From the NCBI GenBank assembly GCA_963809765.1, contig CAWEKT010000003.1, forward strand, positions 496,001 through 560,000: a DNA stretch of 64,000 bases, read 5' to 3'. This document shows, piece by piece, positions 52,481 to 61,785 of the stretch. The position numbers and the translations under genes were made by a program. The stretch is from JACVRM01 sp963809765 (GTDB lineage: Bacteria > Actinomycetota > Thermoleophilia > Gaiellales > Gaiellaceae). Every line of letters begins with the position of its first letter. Position 1 is the first letter of the stretch. Under the pieces are notes generated by a model. The model worked only from the letters and a program-made list of their open reading frames with translations, was not told the DNA's origin and did no database searches.

Positions 52481-53366
52481 ATGCTCGTCCTCGCAGCGGA
52501 GGTTCAGGAAGCGCTCGCACGCCGGGCGGCCGGTCGTCGCGCTCGAGACGACGCTCGTCGCCCATGGCTTCCCGCCCGGCGAGGGGCTGGAGGTCGGACA
52601 GCGAGAGCGAGGTAGCCGTGCGCGCCGGCGGAGCGGTGCCGGCCACGATCGGCGTCCTCGACGGGAAGCTGCAGGGTCGGCCTGTCGCCGCGACGAGCTC
52701 GCCCGTTTCGACGCCGAGCGCCCGCAAGGCAGGGCCGGCCGAGCTGGCGGCGTGCCTGACGGCGGGCGTCGTCGGCGCGACCACCGTCGGCGGCACGCTC
52801 GCAGCCTGCCGCGGCGGCCGGGATCGTCGTCCTGGCGACCGGCGGCATCGGGGGCGTGCACCGCGGCTTCCCGGCGCCGCCCGACGTGTCCGCCGACCTG
52901 GGCGAGCTCGCGCGCACTGCCGCACTCGTCGTCTGCTCGGGCGTCAAGTCGCTGCTCGACGTCGAGGCGACGGTGGAGGCGCTCGAGACGCTCGGCATCC
53001 CGGTCGCCGGCTGGCGAACGGACACACTGCCGCGGTTCTACTCGGCGGAGGGCGGCCCGCCGCTCGCGACGCGACGTGGACTCGGCCGCAGAGGCCGCCG
53101 CGCTCGCCCGCGCCCACTGGTCGCTCGGCGGCCGCGGCGTGCTGCTCGCACAGCCGCCGCCCACGAGCCTCGACGCGGACGCGCTGATCGAGGAGACCGT
53201 CGCCGAGGCCCACGCGCAGGGCGTGCGCCGGGCGGCGGTGACGCCGTGGGTGCTCGCGCGACTGCACGAGCAAAGCGGCGGGCGGACGCTCGCCGTCAAC
53301 CGGGAGCTGATCCTGGCGAACGCCCGCCTTGCCGCTGAGGTTGCCGTCGAGCTTGCCGCTCGCTAA
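52481..53366 (+). CDS. psuG: Pseudouridine-5'-phosphate glycosidase (frameshifted)
   Basis: About 293 aa when corrected. Splits pseudouridine 5'-phosphate into uracil and ribose-5-phosphate. Conserved blocks run in order across the frames: RPVVALETTLVAHGFP, VRAGGAVPATIGVLDGKL, KAGPAELAACLTAGVVGATT, VVLATGGIGGVHRGFPAPP, SGVKSLLDVEATVEALETLG, DTLPRFYSAEGGPPL and VNRELILANARLAAEVAVEL. At least six extra bases are needed. With psuK it makes a complete pseudouridine salvage pathway. Confidence 0.9.
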
Positions 53367-53803
53367 GCGGTCGAGCTAGCGGCCGGCTCGGGCACCAGGC
53401 CGAGCTGCTCCATCATCGCCGCCGTGTCGGTGGTGCCCCAGTGGTCGGTGACGAGCCCGTCGTCCGAGAAGCGGACGAAATCGGCTCCAGCGATCGAGAA
53501 CCGCTTGCCGGTCGCGGGCATGCCCATGAAGTCGGCTTCGTGCGTGCCGCTCCAGGTCCCGTAGATCGCCGCGTCGTTCCCCTCGATCACCAGCAGGTCG
53601 ATCACGGCGCGCGCGTCCGGAAACGCCGACCGCCACTGCTGGACGAACTGCTTGACGCCCTCGCGTGTCGGCGGGATGCCCGGGAACTCCTCGTGCTCGA
53701 CGAAGTCGGGGGTGGTGAACTGGTCGATCAGCTCGACCTTGCCCTGTCCGAGCACCTCGTCGTAGAAGCGGCGCACGGTGCGCTCGATGTCGTCTCGCGA
53801 CAT
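53363..53803 (-). CDS. SnoaL-like NTF2-fold protein
   Basis: 146 aa from ATG 53803, preceded by AGGAGGG. The SnoaL/ester-cyclase pattern is clear: VRRFYDEVLGQGKVELIDQF, FVEHEEFPGIPPTREGVKQF and TWSGTHEADFMGMPATGKRF. Family members include polyketide cyclases, but most genomic copies are uncharacterised and often act as small hydrolases or isomerases. It overlaps the psuG stop by four bases, convergently. Intact. Confidence 0.87.
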   Translation of the reverse strand: MSRDDIERTVRRFYDEVLGQGKVELIDQFTTPDFVEHEEFPGIPPTREGVKQFVQQWRSAFPDARAVIDLLVIEGNDAAIYGTWSGTHEADFMGMPATGKRFSIAGADFVRFSDDGLVTDHWGTTDTAAMMEQLGLVPEPAASSTA

Positions 53804-53864
53804 CAGCCCTCCTTTCGGTTGCACCGGCGACCGTACTCCGCCCGCCCCGGCGCGTCCACAGCCT

Positions 53865-56800
53865 CTAGGTGAGCCCCGTCAGTCGGGCATGCATCGCCCG
53901 AGCCGCTGCTGCCGAGACGACGTTGCCCTTGCGGTCGAAGCGCTCGGCCGCCTCCTCCGCAGCGGTCGCGTCGCGTGCGACCTCGGCGAGCGTGAGGAGC
54001 GCGACGCCCTGGAGATTGAGGTCGTCGGTCGCGGCAGCAAGCTCCACACCCTCGCGCGCGAGCTCCTCGGCTGCGGCCGGATCCTCACGGGCAGCAAGAA
54101 CGAGCGCCTCCGAGCGCCGCCGGCGCACGTGCGCCACGACCGCGTCTCCAACGGCGCCCGCACGCACCCGCGGCAACAGCTTCTCCGCGTCGTCCAGCCG
54201 ACCCTGCTCGAGCAGCGCCTCGATCAGGAGCGCTGCAGCGGTCGCGGCCGGCACGATGTCGCCGGTCTGCTCGGCCTCCTCGCTGGCGCGCCGAAGCGGC
54301 ACCTCTGCGGCCTGCGGTCGTCCGGCCATCAGCTCGATCAGCCCCAGGATCTGGGAGGGCGTACTTCCTCGACAGCAGTTCCAGTCCGAGCTGCGTCCGG
54401 TTCTCCAGTGCGCGCCCGACCAGGTCGCGCGCCTCCTCGAAACGGCCGCGCATCGCCTCGAGGTGGGCCAGCGACTCGAAGTACGTGGCCTCGGCGGCGA
54501 GGTCGCCGTCCACGTGCGGCCGGAGCTGATGACAGCGTGCGATTGCGTCCTCGACCGGCCGTGGTCCCTGCGGCAGCTGCCAGAAGAGCCACCAGTGCAG
54601 CTCCGCGACGTACTCCTGCTTGCCGGCCCGGGTCGCGTGCGCGATTGCGAGCTCCGCCTCCTGCTCGACCTCCTCCGAGCGCCTGCGCTCGTCCAACACG
54701 TAGGCGCGAAGGTCGTGCACCCGCGCGAGACCGGAGTCGTCTCCGGCGGCTTGCAACACCGGCTCGAGACGGTTGCCGACCTCGAACAGTGCGTCGCCGC
54801 CGGATTCGGGCTCGAGGATGAGGCGTGTCCAGGCAGCCCAGATCTCGGCTTGCGCGGAGAGCACCTCGTGGCCGGCCGCGGCAGCTTCCGCCGACACGGC
54901 GCTCGCACAGCGAGCGGGCGCGCTCGACCTCGCCCACCTCCGCGAGCATCTGGCCGACCGGAACCATCAGCTCGATCCGTTCGACGTCGCCCTCGGGCAG
55001 GAGCTCGCCCGCGCGTAGAAGCAGGTTGGCCGCTGCGGAGGCGTCTCGGCGCGCGAGTGCCCGCTTCCCGGCCCCGCCGAGGAACTGCGCCGCCCTCGCC
55101 GCCACCGCCCGGCCTGCTGCATCCGCAGGCCCAAGCTCGGCGCGGTAGCCGTGCACCTGCTCGAGGTGGTAGCCGAGGATCTCGTCGTGCTCGGCGACGC
55201 GGTCGCCGACCTTCGCCTCGAGCCACTCGGCGAAACGCTCGTGCAGGTCCGCTCGGCAGACGCTTCGGAATCGCGTCGTACGCAGCGTCGCGAATCAACA
55301 GGTGCCGAACCCGGTAGGCGGCGTCGTCGGCGAAGGAGGACGGCTCCGGCCGGACGAACTCGCGCGCGACGAGCTGCTCCAGCACGACGGGCAGCTCGGG
55401 CCGCTTGGCAGGCTCGGAGCGCTCGACGGCGCCACGGTGGAACACCTGCCCTCGACGCGCGCGACCCTCGACGGCGCCCCGCTCGAGCGCGAGCCGCTCG
55501 TCGGCATGCGGTCGAGCCGCGCGCCGAGCAGCTCACGCAGGGTCGGCGGGACTGCGAACTCGGAGAGCCCCGGCTGCGCCGACCAGCCGCCGTTCCGGCG
55601 CTCCAGCAGGCCGTCGTCGACGAGCATGCCGACGAGCTCCTCCACGAACAGCGGATTCCCGGCAGCCGCCGTCGCTACGCGGTCGGCGATGCCCTGCCGG
55701 GAGGCCCTCCGCCCCGAGCACCTGCTCGACGAGGCGCGTCGAGTCGGCCTGCTCGAGCGGCTCCAGCCGGATCGTCACGGCCCAGGACGGCTGCTCGTCG
55801 AGCAGCTCCGGCCGCGCCAGGCAGAGCAGCATCACCGGTGCATCCGCGAGCGTCTCAGGGAGCGCCGAGAGCAGCTGCGTCAGCGCCGGCTCGGCCCACT
55901 GGATGTCGTCCACCAGCACGAGCAGCGGCTGTTTCGCGGACAGGGCACAGCGAAGCAGTGAGGAGATCGCCGCTTCGATGTCGGCGGTGCCGGCCTCGCC
56001 GGCGCCTCGCGAGCCCGATCGCCTGCGCCACGGGCGCCGCCTCCGCGCCAGGCAGCAGCTGCGCGAGCCGCTGGGCTGCCTCCTCGCGCGTGTGCGCCTC
56101 GCGGATGCCCGCCGCTTCCCGCACGATCTCTGCGATCGGCCAGTAGGTGATGCCCTCGCCGTACGGAAGGCAGCGGCCCGCGAGCACCCGGCAGTCCGCG
56201 GCCGCCTCGTGCTTGAGCTCGGCGGCGAGGCGGGACTTGCCGACGCCGGGCTCGCCGACGACCGTTTCGATCCGGCAGCTCCCTCGCCTCATCTCGTCGA
56301 GGCTGGTGCGCAGCTCGTCGAGTTCGGCCCCGCGCCCCACGATCGGCGCGTCGAGCCGCCGGCTCCGAGCCGGCGCTGCCTCGACGACGTCGAGGACACG
56401 GAAGGCGGGCAGCGGCTCGGACTTGCCCTTGAGGGCGAGCGGCTCAACCGGCTCAGCGCGCACCGCGTCGCGCACCAGCTGCATGGTGGCTCGCCGACGA
56501 GGATCTCGCCCGGCGCGGCGGTCTGCTCGAGGCGGGCGGCGACGTTGACTGCGTCGGTGACGAGCGCTGCGTGTCCCGTCACGAGCGCCTGGCGCGTTCC
56601 GACGTCGCCCGCCACCACCTCACCCGTGTTGACGCCGATTCGCAGCGCAATCGTCGAGCCGTAGCGGCGAGCCAGCTCTTCGTTGAGCGCGACCAGGCGC
56701 TGCTGCATCTCCCAGGCGGCGCGGACGGCGCGCAGCGCATCGTCCTCGTGCGCCGTCGGCACGCCGAAGACGGCCATCACGGCGTCGCCGACGAACTTCT

Positions 56801-57041
56801 CGACCGTGCCGCCGTGGCGCTCGATCGCGCCGCGCATCTCGTGGAAGTACTTGAACATCAGCTCGCGAACGGCCTCGGCGTCGAGCCGCTCGCCCATCGC
56901 CGTCGAGCCGGACATGTCGCAGAAGAGCAGCGTCGCCAGCTTGCGGCGCTCGGGCGCGGGCGCCTCGAGGGCCGTCCCGCACATCCCGCACAGGCGGAAC
57001 CCGTCGGGATTCTCCTGGCCGCACTGGGGGCAGACCAGCAC
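53865..57041 (-). CDS. Class III cyclase - AAA ATPase - TPR regulator (frameshifted)
   Basis: About 1050 aa when corrected. An N-terminal zinc ribbon (CPQCGQENPDGFRLCGMCG) and a class III nucleotide cyclase domain (ATLLFCDMSGSTAMGERLD, VEKFVGDAVMAVFGVP, RIGVNTGEVVAGDVG) come first. An AAA/STAND ATPase (PIVGRGAELDELRTSLDEM, VVGEPGVGKSRLAAEL) and a long helical TPR-like C terminus with no LuxR HTH follow. Both metal-binding Asp residues of the cyclase are present. Many breaks lie after ~56500; one of them, near 56502, is a missing base. GTG 57041 follows GACAAT by seven bases. Confidence 0.85.
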
Positions 57042-57182
57042 GGCTTCGATTGTCCCGGCAGGCGCCGGATCGTTGCAATCGAGCCGGACCCAACGTTCGT
57101 TGCGCAATGCGGGGCGCGGCGGCTCGGCGATGATCCGAGGCTGGCGGGAGACCGAGCAGCCCGCCCGGGCCGGGAACCGAGC

Positions 57183-58640
57183 GTGGGCCGGCTCGACCAG
57201 GCGTCGATCGGTCTCTCGCACCTGGTCTTCCAGACGCTCACCAACATGGCGCCCGCCACCGCCCTCTCGATCGGGCTGCTGGTCGTGATCGTGTTTTCTC
57301 GGCCCGGCGCTGCCCTTCTTCATCCTCGTGGCGCTCGCGATCGCACTCTGCGTGGCGAGCTCGCTTGGACAGATGGCGAAGCAGGTGCCGTCGGCGGGAG
57401 GCTGGTACGCGTATGCGGCGAGAGGGCTCGGGCCGCAGGTCGGCTTCCTCGTCGGCTGGCTGTACCTCCTGGTCATCCCGGCCCTGCATGACGCTGCTGC
57501 TGCTCTCGCTCGCGTTCGTCGTCCAGGACGTCACGGCGAACGAGCAGCGCGGCCTCGGCTGGGAGCGGCTCACCGTGGTGGCTCTGGGTCATCCTGGGCG
57601 CCGGGCTGGTCTTCGTGCTGGCCTACCGCGGAGTCCGCCTGGCGATGCGGGCGGCGATCGTGCTCGGCCTGATCGAGCTCGTGCTCTTCGGAGCGCTCGG
57701 CTTCTGGATGGTTCTCCAACGTCACGAGAGCACGCTGCGAGTGATGCGGCCTGTGGATGGTCTTCTCGAATCTCGGCGAGAACACGCTCCAGGTATTCGA
57801 CCCCGGCCATGCGCTCGGCGACGGGCTCGACTTCTACTTCAAGGGATTCGTGCTCGCGATTCTCGTGTTCGCCGGCTTCGAGGCTGCGGCGCCGCTGGCC
57901 GAGGAGGCGACGAGACCCGCGCAGGACGGTGCCGCGCGCGATCGTCGGCACGACCCTTGCAATCGGGCTCTTCGTCCTCTTCGGGTCGTACGCGATGGTG
58001 GTCGGCTTCGGCTTCGGCCGGGTTCACCGAGTCGGCGCTCGCCGTCGGGAACCAGTGGGTGGAGCTCGGGGACGTGTACTGGGGCGCCGGCTGGACGCTG
58101 ATCTTCGTCGCGATCGTGAACTCGCTCGTCGGGGCGCTGAACGCCGTCGTCAACGCCGCCGGCGCGCGTCGTCTACTCGCTCGGCCGCAACGGCGCGATT
58201 CCACGCGTGCTCGCGCGAACGCACCCGTCGCATCGGACGCCCCACGCGGCGATCGCGGCGATCGTCGCGCTCGGGACCGGCGTGGCGCTCCTGCGGGCTG
58301 GAAGTGGGATCTCCTCGTCGGGCTGGGCGTCGCCGCGGTCGCCTCACCGTGCCGTTGATGCTGATCAGCGCCGTCTGCGCGGCCTGCGCGCGGTCGCCAC
58401 TGGCGGTCGCGGCGGTACGCCGTCAGCGGTGCCGGCTCACGCTGGTCGTACACGGCGCGGCGGTCGCGGCGTTCGCGAGCGTCGTCTACTGGCGCAGACC
58501 GCCGCTGCCGACTATCCGCGTGCGGCTGGGCCAACTGGCTACGTGCCGGCCGCCGCGCTCGTCGCTCGGGCGAGTGTCGTCTGCTCACCAGTGCTCGCGC
58601 GCTCCCCGACTACCGCGGTGCGCTCACGAGCGCGGAGCGC
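57183..58640 (+). CDS. APC-superfamily permease (heavily frameshifted, end uncertain)
   Basis: Segments in all three frames line up with an amino-acid/polyamine permease. LSHLVFQTLTNMAPATALSI opens it, then IALCVASSLGQMAKQVPSAG and GWYAYAARGLGPQVGFLVGW. Later segments are VFSNLGENTLQVFDPGHALG, AILVFAGFEAAAPLAEEATR, GWTLIFVAIVNSLVGALNAV and VVYSLGRNGAIPRVLARTHP. About twelve membrane helices are expected. Breaks occur roughly every 100-200 bp, denser than elsewhere, so genuine decay cannot be excluded. Substrate unknown. Start GTG 57183. Confidence 0.7.
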
Positions 58641-58645
58641 GTACG

Positions 58646-59074
58646 TCATCGCGCGGAGTCTCCGCCGTCGATCGCCTGCCGGCTCAAGGGCGGCTGGCGC
58701 GTTCGAACCGGGCCGCCGCGCCGGCGAGAGCGCAGTCTTCGTCGAGGACGGAAACCGTCGCGCCCGCGGTGGTCGTCCGCCGCAGCGTTCACGCTGATCG
58801 CGCCCAGGAACTCGTCGATCGTGAGCGCGGTCAGCGTCTCGAAGCTCGAGCTGCCGCGGGCGCCGAGCGCGACGGAGACGCGGGCGATGGCGGCGGCGTC
58901 CTCGGCCTCGACGACGTTGACGAAGTCGTACGGCCCGAGCGTCGCCCACTGGTGCAGCACGCGGGCGCCGAGCTCCTCGACGTCGCGGTTGACCTCGCGC
59001 AGACGGTCGGGGTTCGCGCGCAGGGTCTGCACTCCCTGAGGCGTGAGCTTGGACAGCAGGATGTACGTCGGCAT
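58646..59074 (-). CDS. GYD-domain protein
   Basis: The conserved part is ~95 aa: MPTYILLSKLTPQGVQTLR, LREVNRDVEELGARVLHQW and the family-naming LGPYDFVNVVEAEDAAAIAR, ending TIDEFLGAI. The remaining ~45 residues are Arg/Gly-rich and unlike the family. A single extra base after FLGAI would end the protein at about 58792, which I think is correct. Ferredoxin-like fold, function unknown. Its ATG overlaps the upstream stop (TGATG). Confidence 0.85.
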   Translation of the reverse strand: MPTYILLSKLTPQGVQTLRANPDRLREVNRDVEELGARVLHQWATLGPYDFVNVVEAEDAAAIARVSVALGARGSSSFETLTALTIDEFLGAISVNAAADDHRGRDGFRPRRRLRSRRRGGPVRTRQPPLSRQAIDGGDSAR

Positions 59075-59565
59075 CAGGCCTCCTTGGATCGACCGGGCGA
59101 CTCTAATCGAGCAACCTGGTCGACGTAGAGGAGCGCGCTGCCGAGGAAGAGCAGCGGCGAGATGACGAGGTCGCCGAGGAAGACCGCGATGCGCTCCGTC
59201 TGCTCGCCCTGGCCGCGCAGGAGGAGGACCAGGATCGTGCGCGTCAGGAAGTAGAGGATCACGAGCGTCGCCAGCGAGCCGAGCGCGTGCACATAGTCCA
59301 CGCGCGCGAGGCGGATCGCCCGCCGGAAGGAATCGCGGACACCGAGCCGCTCCGCGAGCGCGACCGGCACGGCCAGGCCGACGAGCGCCAGCCAGGCGAC
59401 GCCGGGCAGGACGAACCCGAGCATCAGGATCGGAAACGGCAGGAAGGCGATGACCCCGGCCGCGAAGGCGACGACGAGCTCGCGGCGCCCCGGCCTGAGC
59501 TCGAGCACGATCGTCGCCGCGCGCATGTAGGCGACCGTCATCAAGAACCCGCCCAGCGTGACCAT
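59074..59565 (-). CDS. Membrane protein, unknown function (start uncertain)
   Basis: 163 aa from ATG 59565 with four or five helices: LGGFLMTVAYMRAATIVLEL, ELVVAFAAGVIAFLPFPILM, VLPGVAWLALVGLAVPVALA, LGSLATLVILYFLTRTILVL and LGDLVISPLLFLGSALLYVD. The frame stays open and meaningful upstream to about 59715 (GQVVAESLRIYGRRFWAALP), so the real protein is probably ~50 residues longer with its start hidden by a sequence error. It overlaps the GYD gene start by one base and is likely cotranscribed with it. Confidence 0.75.
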   Translation of the reverse strand: MVTLGGFLMTVAYMRAATIVLELRPGRRELVVAFAAGVIAFLPFPILMLGFVLPGVAWLALVGLAVPVALAERLGVRDSFRRAIRLARVDYVHALGSLATLVILYFLTRTILVLLLRGQGEQTERIAVFLGDLVISPLLFLGSALLYVDQVARLESPGRSKEA

Positions 59566-59760
59566 GGCCGCGAGCCAGGTCCCACGCGCCTGGCCCGTGA
59601 GGGCCTGGTCGAGGATCGCCGGGGCGAGACCGAGCGGCAGCGCCGCCCAGAAGCGGCGTCCGTAGATCCGCAGCGACTCGGCGACGACCTGGCCGACGGT
59701 GCGGACGGCCGGCGGAGCGGCGGCGGCAGCGGCTCGTCGCGGCGGCGACGGCGGGTGGCG

Positions 59761-61557
59761 CTACGAGCCAGCGATCTCGTCGGCGAGCGCCTCGGCCTCG
59801 TCTACGAGCACCGAGACGGCGTCGAGGCCGGCCGACCAGAAGCCGGGATCCTCGATGTCGAAGCCGACCCGGGCAGCCAGCTCGCCGGGCGGCGCCGAGC
59901 CGCCGGCGCGCAGCAGGTCGAGGATCGGCTCGACGAGCGCCGACCCCTCGTCGACGTAGCGGCGGTAGATCGCGAGCGAGAAGAGGTAGCCGAACGAGTA
60001 CGCGTAGACGTAGCCCGGCACGGCGATGAAGTGCGGGATGTAGCTCCACCACGTGCGGTAGCCGGGGGTGATCTCGACCGAGTCGCCGAGCAGGTCGGCC
60101 TGGGTCGAGGCCCACGCGTCGTGCACGCGCTCGACCGAAAGCTCGCCCTCCGAGCGGCGGATGTCGTGAACGGCGTCCTCGAAGCGGTTGATGGCGATCT
60201 GCCGGAACGTGGTCGCCAGGGCGTCCTCGATGCGGCCGGTGAGGAGCGAGAGCCGTGCCTGCGGGTCGTCCTCGCGCTCGAGCAGGAGCTCGAAGGTGAT
60301 CGCCTCGCCGAAGACCGAGGCGGTCTCGGCCAGCGTCAGCGGCGTGCGCGCGTTGAAGAGACCGAGGTCCTGGGCCAGGTAGCCGTGGAGGCCGTGCCCG
60401 AGCTCGTGCGCGAGCGTCAGCACGCTCCGGCGCTCCCCGGCGTAGTTCATGAGCACGTACGGGTGCACCTCGGGCACGGTCGAGGCGCAGAAGGCGCCCT
60501 GCACCTTGCCGGGCCGGACGGCGGCGTCGATCCAGTTGCCCTCGAAGAAGCGGCCGATGATGTCGCCGGCACCGTCGTCGAAGCCACGGAACGCCTCGAG
60601 CACCGTCTCGCGCGCGTCGTCCCAGGCGATCGTGTCCGGCTCGTCACGCAGCGGTGCGTAGCGGTCGAAGTCGTAGAGCGTCTCCAGGCCGAGCAGGCGC
60701 CGCTTCAGGCGGTAGTAGCGCTGCGGGATGTCGTAGCGGGAGACGAGCGCCTCGACCAGGCGGTCGACAGCCTCGTCCGAGATCTCGTTCGAGAGGTTGC
60801 GCGCCGAGATCCAGCGCGGGTAGCTCCGCAGCCGGTCCTCGATCGCCCGCTCGTTGAGGACGGTGTTGAGGATGTAGGCGCGCGTCCGCATGCCGGGCTC
60901 GAGCGTCGCGGTGACCGCCTCGGCCACCTGCCGGCGCTCCTCCTGGTCGCCCGAGCGGGTGAGCTTGGCCAGCGCCTCGTCGAGCGGCACTGCGCCGTCC
61001 GGGAGGTCGACCTTCAGGTCGGCGACGAGCTCGTCGAAGAGACGCGTCCAGGCGCTGTTGCCGGTGACGGCCTTCTCGGTGTCGATGCGCTCCTCGGGCT
61101 CGGTGAGGACGTGCGGCTTGTAGCGCCGCAGCGAGCGCAGGTGGTTCGCGTAGCCCTCGAGCGCGGGATCCGCGAGCAGCTCGTCTGCGCGCGCGTCGTC
61201 GACCGCCACCCACTCGAGGTCGAAGAAGAGCAGCTGTGTCTCGACCGCCGTCGCAAGCTCGCGCGCCTTCTGCGCCAGCGCGCCGCGGGCTTCGTCCGAG
61301 GTGTCGGCGGTGAAACGCAGCTCGGCGTAGGCGCCTGCGCGCGTGACCATCGACTGGATGCGCTCGAGCTCGGCGACGGCCTCGTTCAGGGCGGCGGCGT
61401 CGAGCCCGGCGACCTTGCTGTGGTAGCGCTCGCGGAACGCGTCCGCGTCCGTCTGGGCTGACGCGAGGTCGCCCTCGATCCGCGGGTCGTCAGGCCCCGA
61501 GTAGAGGTCGCCGAGATCCCATTCGACTGCTTCGGCGCCGGTGGTGGTGGTCGCCAT
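59761..61557 (-). CDS. pepF: Oligoendopeptidase F (M3 family)
   Basis: 598 aa, intact and of normal length. Cytoplasmic zinc metallopeptidase that degrades oligopeptides. The HExxH motif is LAHELGHGLHGYLAQD near residue 380, and the third ligand Glu is in LAETASVFGEA. The helical N-terminal domain (ELERIQSMVTRAGAYAELRF) and PGYVYAYSFGYLFSLAIYRR near the C terminus match M3B enzymes. ATG 61557. The 228 bp up to the next gene contain no feature I can support. Confidence 0.96.
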   Translation of the reverse strand: MATTTTGAEAVEWDLGDLYSGPDDPRIEGDLASAQTDADAFRERYHSKVAGLDAAALNEAVAELERIQSMVTRAGAYAELRFTADTSDEARGALAQKARELATAVETQLLFFDLEWVAVDDARADELLADPALEGYANHLRSLRRYKPHVLTEPEERIDTEKAVTGNSAWTRLFDELVADLKVDLPDGAVPLDEALAKLTRSGDQEERRQVAEAVTATLEPGMRTRAYILNTVLNERAIEDRLRSYPRWISARNLSNEISDEAVDRLVEALVSRYDIPQRYYRLKRRLLGLETLYDFDRYAPLRDEPDTIAWDDARETVLEAFRGFDDGAGDIIGRFFEGNWIDAAVRPGKVQGAFCASTVPEVHPYVLMNYAGERRSVLTLAHELGHGLHGYLAQDLGLFNARTPLTLAETASVFGEAITFELLLEREDDPQARLSLLTGRIEDALATTFRQIAINRFEDAVHDIRRSEGELSVERVHDAWASTQADLLGDSVEITPGYRTWWSYIPHFIAVPGYVYAYSFGYLFSLAIYRRYVDEGSALVEPILDLLRAGGSAPPGELAARVGFDIEDPGFWSAGLDAVSVLVDEAEALADEIAGS

Positions 61558-61785
61558 GGCGCGCAGACCTTAGCTGGCTGTGCGAGGCCCGTATAGGCCG
61601 AACCGCCGCCGGAACCTAGGCCCCGGCGAGATCAAAGATGAGCCGTCCTGCCCATGGCGATCGGCTCGCCGATGCGACATGGTCGTCTGCGCGGCGCGGC
61701 CGTCAGGCTGGACTCAGGCTGCGTGAAGTTGTAGAAGTTTTCGGCAGAGATCCGCTCATCCGAGGCGGCAGGAGAGGGAGGGGAC

